Positions 58,897-64,000 of a stretch of 64,000 nt of DNA are shown here, one piece after another. Source of the DNA: Pseudomonas xionganensis. Its GTDB lineage: Bacteria; Pseudomonadota; Gammaproteobacteria; Pseudomonadales; Pseudomonadaceae. A program made the position numbers and the translations under genes. The stretch covers positions 97,626-161,625 of the forward strand of contig NZ_WKJZ01000004.1 in NCBI RefSeq assembly GCF_009763245.1, written 5' to 3'. The notes under the pieces were generated by a model. That model searched no databases, had not been told where the DNA came from, and worked only from the letters and a program-made list of their open reading frames with translations. Position 1 is the stretch's first letter. The number at the start of each line of letters is the position of its first letter.

Positions 58897-61187
58897 TCCA
58901 GCAGAGCGGCCAGCTCTTCCTTGCGGAAGGGCTTGGCCAGGTAGTCGTTCATGCCGGCGGCGCGGCAGCGTTCGCGCTCATCGGACAGCGCGTTGGCGGT
59001 CAGGGCGATGATCGGCAGGCTCTGCCAGTGAGCCTGCTGGCGAATCCGTCGGGTGGTTTCATAACCGTCCAGCACCGGCATATTGCAGTCCATCAGCACC
59101 AGATCCGGGCGCATATTTTCCAGCAGTTCCAGAGCCTCGCCACCATGCTGGGCCAGCAGCACCTGGCAGCCAAGCTTGTGCAGCATGCCCTTGGCCACCA
59201 TCTGATTGACCGGGTTGTCTTCCACCAGCAGCACCAGCGCCTGGCGATCCACCGGTTGTGATGGCTGCTCATGGCTGGGGCGGGGCTGGTCGGCACCTTG
59301 CAGGTAGTGGCGCAGCGCTTCCAGCAGGGTCTGGCGCGCCAGGGGGCGAGCCAGTTGCTCGATAGGGGCCAGGGCCTTGATCTGGGCATTGGAGAGAAAG
59401 CTGCCGTAGGCGCTGACCAACAGGATCGGCAGGTTGCTGGCATCGCGCCAGGCCTGCAGGTGCTGCGCACTGTCACTGATCAGCAAATCAGCCTCGATAC
59501 AGCCCAGCACGGCATCCGGGTCCACTCGCACCTGGGTCACGCCCCAGCTGCCCAGAAGGATGCCGAGTTGCTCGCTGAGCCCCGAGTTGGCCGGGCTCAG
59601 GATGACGACCCTACCCTTCAGGTTGGGCAGTGGCGGACTTGAGCTGTGCTCGCTCAGGGGCAGAAAGGCGCAGAAGCGGCTGCCGTAGTTCTCCTGGCTC
59701 TCCAGGGTCAGCTTGCCCTGCATGGCTTCGCACAGGCGTCGGGTCAGGGCCAGGCCCAGGCCGGTGCCGCCAAACTGCCGGGTGATACCGGCATCGGCCT
59801 GGGCGAAGGGCTGGAAGATGCGCGCCTGGGTTTCCGCCGCAATGCCGATGCCGGTGTCACGCACAATCAGCTGCACGCCGTTGGCCTGGCGCTGCACACT
59901 GATATCGACACGGCCCTGGCGGGTGAACTTGAGGGCATTGGCCAGCAGGTTGCTGACGATCTGCCGCACCCGGGTCGGATCGCCCAGCAGCTGTTGCGGC
60001 AGTTGTGGGTCGATCAGGCAGGTCAGCTCCACATCGGGGGCGGCGTTCTGCGACAGCAGGCTGGCGGTGTCCTCGACCAGGGTGCCGAGGTCGAAGGGGA
60101 TCTGTTCCAGCTCCAGTTGCCCGGCCTCGAACTTCGACAGGTCGAGAATATCGTTGAGCAGCTCCACCAGGACCTTGCCCGAGTCGTGGGCAATGGACAG
60201 CTGCTGGCGCTGTTCGTGGGTCAGCGGGCCGTCCAGGGACAGCGCCAGCATGCCCAGCAGGCCGTTGAGCGGCGTGCGGATTTCGTGACTCATATTGGCC
60301 AGAAAAGCCGAGCGTGCCTGGGCCATGTCCAGGGCGGTGCGCCGCGCCTGTTCCAGCTCGCGGTTGGATTCGAGCAGGCGTGAGTTGGTCGCTTCCAGCT
60401 CGGCGGTGCGTGCCGATACGGCATCTTCCAGTTCGCCCAGGTAAAGCGTCAGGCGGTTCTCGGCCTGCTCGCGACGCTGAATCTCGCTGGCGATGCTGTC
60501 GAGTTGCTTGTTGGTGACGTCCACCAGCACGCCAATCTCGTCTTTCTCGTGGTTGGGTGGATAGGGCAGCTTGCCGGGGGTGGTGCTGAGCAGGTCGCGT
60601 TCACTGAGGGCCCGGATAAAGCCGGTCAGCGGCTTGGTCAGCATAAAGTAGAACAGCACCAGCAGGATCACCGAGAGCAGCAGGCTGCGGGCGAAGCCGG
60701 TCAGCAGGGTGAGCATGGAGCGGCGCAGGAAATGGCTGCCGAAGGCGTAGGTGTCGACCTCCAGGCTGAGCAGGCCCAAGGCTTCGTCCGGGGAGTGGCT
60801 GACAAAGAGCGGGGTGCTGAACGAGCGTTGCTTGCCGAACAGATAGTCGCTGAAGACCCGGTAGCGGCTGGAGCTGGGTGGGCGGCTGACGCTGGCCAGG
60901 ATCAGCTCGTTGTTGTCGGTGATCTGTGCGCTGATCACGGCCGGTGAACGCAGCAGGCCGAGCACCAGTTCCTGGGCCAGTTCGGCGTCGATGTTGTAGG
61001 CGATGCGGGCGGCCGGGTTGTGGCTGATCTCGATCAGCGCGTTGATCTCGCGATTGATGGAGGCATCTTCACTGGCATAATCGATCCCCACCTGGATCAG
61101 GCTCAATGCCGTGCCAAGGATGAACGCCACCAGCACGGTCAGGCCGGCCTGTTTGAATGACAGGCGTTGGGTGAGCGCAATATCCAT
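58863..61187 (-). CDS. sagS: Hybrid sensor histidine kinase SagS
   Basis: 774 residues: two membrane helices (about 13-33 and 162-184) flanking a periplasmic sensor, HAMP-like linker, coiled coil, HisKA with phospho-acceptor His in NMSHEIRTPLNG, HATPase motifs QIVSNLLANALKF and RDTGIGI and GGTGLGLAL, and a C-terminal receiver with the phospho-Asp in VLMDCNMPVLDGYE. A further degenerate receiver-like segment lies between kinase and true receiver. In P. aeruginosa SagS links surface attachment to biofilm maturation via HptB; the same gene order supports the name. Confidence 0.9.
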   Translation of the reverse strand: MDIALTQRLSFKQAGLTVLVAFILGTALSLIQVGIDYASEDASINREINALIEISHNPAARIAYNIDAELAQELVLGLLRSPAVISAQITDNNELILASVSRPPSSSRYRVFSDYLFGKQRSFSTPLFVSHSPDEALGLLSLEVDTYAFGSHFLRRSMLTLLTGFARSLLLSVILLVLFYFMLTKPLTGFIRALSERDLLSTTPGKLPYPPNHEKDEIGVLVDVTNKQLDSIASEIQRREQAENRLTLYLGELEDAVSARTAELEATNSRLLESNRELEQARRTALDMAQARSAFLANMSHEIRTPLNGLLGMLALSLDGPLTHEQRQQLSIAHDSGKVLVELLNDILDLSKFEAGQLELEQIPFDLGTLVEDTASLLSQNAAPDVELTCLIDPQLPQQLLGDPTRVRQIVSNLLANALKFTRQGRVDISVQRQANGVQLIVRDTGIGIAAETQARIFQPFAQADAGITRQFGGTGLGLALTRRLCEAMQGKLTLESQENYGSRFCAFLPLSEHSSSPPLPNLKGRVVILSPANSGLSEQLGILLGSWGVTQVRVDPDAVLGCIEADLLISDSAQHLQAWRDASNLPILLVSAYGSFLSNAQIKALAPIEQLARPLARQTLLEALRHYLQGADQPRPSHEQPSQPVDRQALVLLVEDNPVNQMVAKGMLHKLGCQVLLAQHGGEALELLENMRPDLVLMDCNMPVLDGYETTRRIRQQAHWQSLPIIALTANALSDERERCRAAGMNDYLAKPFRKEELAALLDQWLPAGNTAD

Positions 61188-61276
61188 TTTCGCGTGATGT
61201 TCTCGTGGCCGGTTGCGTGCCTAGCATAGCCCATCAACGGGATCAGCCGAGCCTTCCACCTGCTTAGGAGTGTGTT

Positions 61277-62170
61277 GTGAATTCGTCTTTGACTGCTTTT
61301 TTACAGCGTGCCGAGATTTTGCTCACACGCCTGGAGCCGCTGCTGCCGGCTGCACCAGTGGTGATCGACTGGCAGCAGTGCCTGGCTGCCCGCTGGCAGC
61401 GTGAGGGGCGGCAGGGGGGGCTGCAGCCGCTCAAGGTCAGCCTGGACATGGGGCTGGATGATCTGATCGGGGTGGATCGCCAGCGTGACCAGCTGGCACG
61501 CAATACCCGCCAGTTTCTCCAGGGGCTGCCGGCCAACCATGCCTTGCTCTGGGGCGCCCGGGGAACCGGCAAGTCCTCCCTGGTGCGGGCACTGTTGGCC
61601 GAATATGCCAGTGCCGGTCTGCGTCTGATCGAGATCGAGCGCGACCATCTGGCCGATCTGCCGCGGGTGGTGGAGCAGTTGCAGGGGCTTGATCAGTATT
61701 TTCTGCTGTTCTGCGATGACCTGTCCTTCGAAGACGGGGAGGGCGATTATCGGGTGCTGAAAAGTGTGCTGGACGGCTCCCTGGAGCGGGCCCCGGATAA
61801 TGTGCTGCTGTATGCCACCTCCAATCGCCGCCATCTGCTGCCGGAGAAGGAACGCGACAACCTGGACAGCCGCATGGTCGATGGCGAGTTACACCCCAGC
61901 GAGGCCATCGAGGACAAGATCGCCCTGTCGGACCGTTTTGGTCTGTGGTTGTCCTTCTACCCTTTTACCCAGACGCATTTTCTCGCCGTGGTACGCCACT
62001 GGATCGAGGTTCACGCCACGCGGGCCGGCCTGACCTGGCAATGGAGTGAGGCCTTGGAGAAGGAGGCGATTCGCTGGGCCCTGGGGCGCGGCAACCGCAA
62101 TGGCCGCTGCGCCTATCAGTTTGCCCGGGACTGGGTGGGGTTGCGCTTGCTGGAGCAGCAGCCGGGCTGA
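61277..62170 (+). CDS. AAA-type ATPase of the DUF815 family
   Basis: 297 residues. DUF815 ATP-binding protein: an N-terminal helical part, Walker A WGARGTGKSSLVRAL near 95-105, Walker B FLLFCDDLSFE, a sensor segment VLLYATSNRRHLLPE, and the arginine-rich end RNGRCAYQFARDWVG. Its biological role is unknown. GTG 61277 has TAGGAG 7 nt upstream. It is divergent from sagS and converges on a GST gene. Confidence 0.9.
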   Translation: MNSSLTAFLQRAEILLTRLEPLLPAAPVVIDWQQCLAARWQREGRQGGLQPLKVSLDMGLDDLIGVDRQRDQLARNTRQFLQGLPANHALLWGARGTGKSSLVRALLAEYASAGLRLIEIERDHLADLPRVVEQLQGLDQYFLLFCDDLSFEDGEGDYRVLKSVLDGSLERAPDNVLLYATSNRRHLLPEKERDNLDSRMVDGELHPSEAIEDKIALSDRFGLWLSFYPFTQTHFLAVVRHWIEVHATRAGLTWQWSEALEKEAIRWALGRGNRNGRCAYQFARDWVGLRLLEQQPG

Positions 62171-62198
62171 GCCGGCTGCCAGGGCGTCAGATGGCTGC

Positions 62199-62855
62199 TC
62201 AGCGGGCGGCCATCTTGACCAGCATCTTCTGCTCGCCAGGCAGTACGCCCTGCACTGAAGCGCGCGCCAGAATGCGCTGCTGGTGCGCCGCCAGATTGGG
62301 CCAGCGCTGGGCATCCAGCTGCTCGCCGCCATGGGCCATGTTGATCAACTGGCAGGCAATGGCCAGATCCGCCAGGCTCAGCTGTTCGCCGACAAAATAG
62401 GCGGCGCTGCCCAGGGTCTTTTCCAGGTAGTCGAAGTGCGGCGGCAGTTTTTCCTGCAGGGCAGTCTGCACGGCGGCTTCATCACAGCTCTGGCCCATGC
62501 TGGGCTTGAGGGCGCGATTGCGGAAGACGGCGAAGGTGCACAGCGGTGCCAGCTCGTAATCGGCGTACTTTTCCAGCCAGCGGATGCGGGCACGTTCCTG
62601 CGCATCGCGGCCGAGCAGGGCGGGCTGCGGATGGCGCTCTTCCAGGTACTGGCAGATCACGCTGGAGTCCGCCAGGCTGAAGTCATCGTCTTTCAAGGCA
62701 GGAATGCGGCCCAGCGGGCTGAGCTCGCGGTACCAGTCCGGCTGGCCGAAAGGCAGGATGATTTCCAACTGGTAGTCCAGTGCCTTTTCCGCGAGAAACA
62801 GACGCACCTTGCGCACGAAGGGGGAAAGCGGGGCACCGTAAACAGTCAGGGACAT
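62199..62855 (-). CDS. Glutathione S-transferase family protein
   Basis: 218 residues, GST N-terminal domain with LSPFVRKVRLFLAEKALDY, SPLGRIPALKDDD (cis-Pro) and LADSSVICQYLEERHP (glutathione contact), and the C-terminal helical domain with GEQLSLADLAIACQLINMAH. ATG 62855 follows AGGAG. Substrate unknown; compare PA2821 from memory. Confidence 0.92.
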   Translation of the reverse strand: MSLTVYGAPLSPFVRKVRLFLAEKALDYQLEIILPFGQPDWYRELSPLGRIPALKDDDFSLADSSVICQYLEERHPQPALLGRDAQERARIRWLEKYADYELAPLCTFAVFRNRALKPSMGQSCDEAAVQTALQEKLPPHFDYLEKTLGSAAYFVGEQLSLADLAIACQLINMAHGGEQLDAQRWPNLAAHQQRILARASVQGVLPGEQKMLVKMAAR

Positions 62856-62954
62856 GCGGTTCTCCTGGTCAGGAATAAAGACGATGGGGAAGCTTGGCCC
62901 GAGGCGTGGGCGAAAGGCGAGTGGTGTAGCCGATATGGCCTCAACAACGGCCTG

Positions 62955-63725
62955 TTAGTCGTAGATATTCTTCTTTTTCCACTCGTCTTCATCGTCCAGG
63001 TTTTTCAGGCCTTCGGTCAGTTCGCTGGGCTCGGCAGTGCTGGGCTTGGTCTGCTCCAGCACCATGGCATTGGCTTTGGCCAGCTGCGCTTCAAAGGTTT
63101 TCAGGGCCGCCTGATAGGGCGCGGGGTCCTGCTGCTTGCGCAGGTACTGAGCGCCGCGTTCGAAGGCCAGGCGCGCCTGGCCGGGTTGACCCTGCTGCAG
63201 AGCCTGCTGGCCCAGGTTGGTGAAGAACTCGATATGCACCTGGGTCAGCATATGGCGCGTTTCCTTGAGCCAGTGCTTGGCCTCGCTGGCGGGCACTACC
63301 CCTTCCTTGGCGCCACGGGTGATCTGCGCATGCAGGCCTTCAAGGAGGAAGCGAATGTCCTTGGCCTTGGCTTCATTGAGCACCGGTTGCGGTGGGTTGC
63401 TGACCGGAATCGATTCACCCAGGGCGATCAGCTTCTGCAGCTCTTCGATTCGCGCTTTGCAGGCGCTGTTGCTTTTGTCGACTTTCAGCAGACCTTGCTG
63501 GAAGTGCAGCTGCAGGCGGCATAGCAGGTGTTTGAGCTGCGGGCTCATCAGTTGCCCGGGCAGGGTCTCGGACAGCTCGGTGTTGCGGCGGATGCGGTCA
63601 TTCAGATCGGCCTTGATGCGTGCCCGTTCCAGTCGATTGTTCTCGACCATATGGTTGATATAGGCAATGGCGATCAGCAAGACGATGCCACCGACAATCA
63701 ACAGGGTAATCACGAGTGGGGACAT
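62955..63725 (-). CDS. Membrane-anchored protein of unknown function with helical repeats
   Basis: 256 residues from ATG 63725 (AGAGG 8 nt upstream; an earlier ATG at 63788 has none). One N-terminal membrane helix (LVITLLIVGGIVLLIAIAYI) is followed by a long soluble part of charged helices, including a TPR-like stretch FFTNLGQQALQQGQPGQARL. Probably an inner-membrane protein with a cytosolic helical domain that binds partners. No family name recognised. Confidence 0.75.
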   Translation of the reverse strand: MSPLVITLLIVGGIVLLIAIAYINHMVENNRLERARIKADLNDRIRRNTELSETLPGQLMSPQLKHLLCRLQLHFQQGLLKVDKSNSACKARIEELQKLIALGESIPVSNPPQPVLNEAKAKDIRFLLEGLHAQITRGAKEGVVPASEAKHWLKETRHMLTQVHIEFFTNLGQQALQQGQPGQARLAFERGAQYLRKQQDPAPYQAALKTFEAQLAKANAMVLEQTKPSTAEPSELTEGLKNLDDEDEWKKKNIYD

Positions 63726-63846
63726 GCGGGCAGCCTCTTGAACCGGCGGTTTTTCTATCGAGTGTAGTGCCTTAGCTGCAGCGCTCATAGAGTCAGGTCA
63801 AATTCAGGGCTGAAGTCTTTGATTTATAAAATTTTTTATAGGGAGG

Positions 63847-63875
63847 TTGACGAAGCATGAAAGGCTCCATAGAAT
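63847..63875 (+). promoter_or_regulatory. Stable-RNA promoter of tRNA-Glu
   Basis: TTGACG (63847-63852), 17-nt spacer, TAGAAT (63870-63875), with an A/T-rich upstream stretch (63820-63840) like an UP element and a GC-rich discriminator (GCGCGCC) typical of stringently controlled stable-RNA genes. Confidence 0.75.
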
Positions 63876-63948
63876 GCGCGCCACTTCCAGCGCAATGCAT
63901 GTTGCAGAGCACGGGAAGGCGGAAAAGCAGTTGCAGTTTCCGGGCTGC

Positions 63949-64000
63949 GTCCCCTTCGTCTAGTGGCCTAGGACACCGCCCTTTCACGGCGGTAACAGGG
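63949..64000 (+). tRNA. tRNA-Glu (TTC), 3' part cut by window end
   Basis: Acceptor GTCCCCT, D-arm, and anticodon loop CTTTCAC with anticodon TTC at 63983-63985; the T-arm and 3' acceptor strand lie beyond the window. Confidence 0.93.

Overview
This is a stretch of a Pseudomonas chromosome, most like the P. alcaligenes/P. aeruginosa side of the genus. GC is high almost throughout. The order tRNA-Arg-His-Leu, tig, clpP, clpX, lon, hupB, ppiD matches the P. aeruginosa proteostasis block as I remember it. The blocks ppiB/lpxH with glnS/cysS, and htpX through msrB-gpx-ospR-sagS to GST and tRNA-Glu, also match P. aeruginosa neighbourhoods, but they are joined in a different order. Family calls rest on recognised protein sequence; no database search was run.

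Layout. 1-10.5 kb: end of an SDR gene, folD, three tRNAs, and the protein-quality-control series trigger factor, ClpP, ClpX, Lon, HU-beta and PpiD; good heat-shock (sigma-32) promoters lie before clpX and lon. 10.7-22 kb: aconitase B, a DUF1289 protein, a universal stress protein divergent from miaE with an ANR/FNR box between them, a Band-7 protein, lpxH-ppiB, and divergent glnS-cysS. 22.2-28.0 kb: an AT-rich accessory block (DUF3703 protein, lipoproteins, lipase-like hydrolase, exported protein, methyltransferase, LysR regulator, NTF2-like protein) with inverted 29-nt near-repeats at its two edges. 28.1-40.4 kb: amidase; thioredoxin-like/ketopantoate reductase-like/5'-nucleotidase operon divergent from a PilZ protein; DAHP synthase; BenE and LysE transporters; MarR regulator with a clear operator divergent from an aminotransferase; GST; a Na+/Ca2+ antiporter.

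40.4-48.3 kb is the most striking locus: a type I secretion ABC transporter and membrane-fusion protein (LapB/LapC type) divergent from a compact 1257-residue LapA-like adhesin. The adhesin has an N-terminal retention module, a candidate LapG cleavage site (PAAG), two long tandem repeats, RTX repeats and a C-terminal secretion region. No LapD, LapG or LapE gene is in the window. It is followed by a periplasmic rhodanese/cytochrome c pair and a 31-residue membrane peptide.

50-64 kb: a thiolase and a 3-hydroxyacyl-CoA dehydrogenase/enoyl-CoA hydratase (fatty acid beta-oxidation), a class I glutamine amidotransferase, HtpX, an alanine-type aminotransferase, and an oxidative-stress cluster (msrB, gpx, ospR) with an OhrR-type operator. 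After these come the hybrid kinase SagS, an AAA protein, a GST, a membrane protein, and the start of a tRNA-Glu behind a strong stable-RNA promoter.

Two families of short palindromic repeats are scattered between genes: one with GTAGGGTG/CACCCTAC ends and one of the AGCCAGCTTGCTGG type. I saw no insertion sequence, CRISPR array or phage genes.
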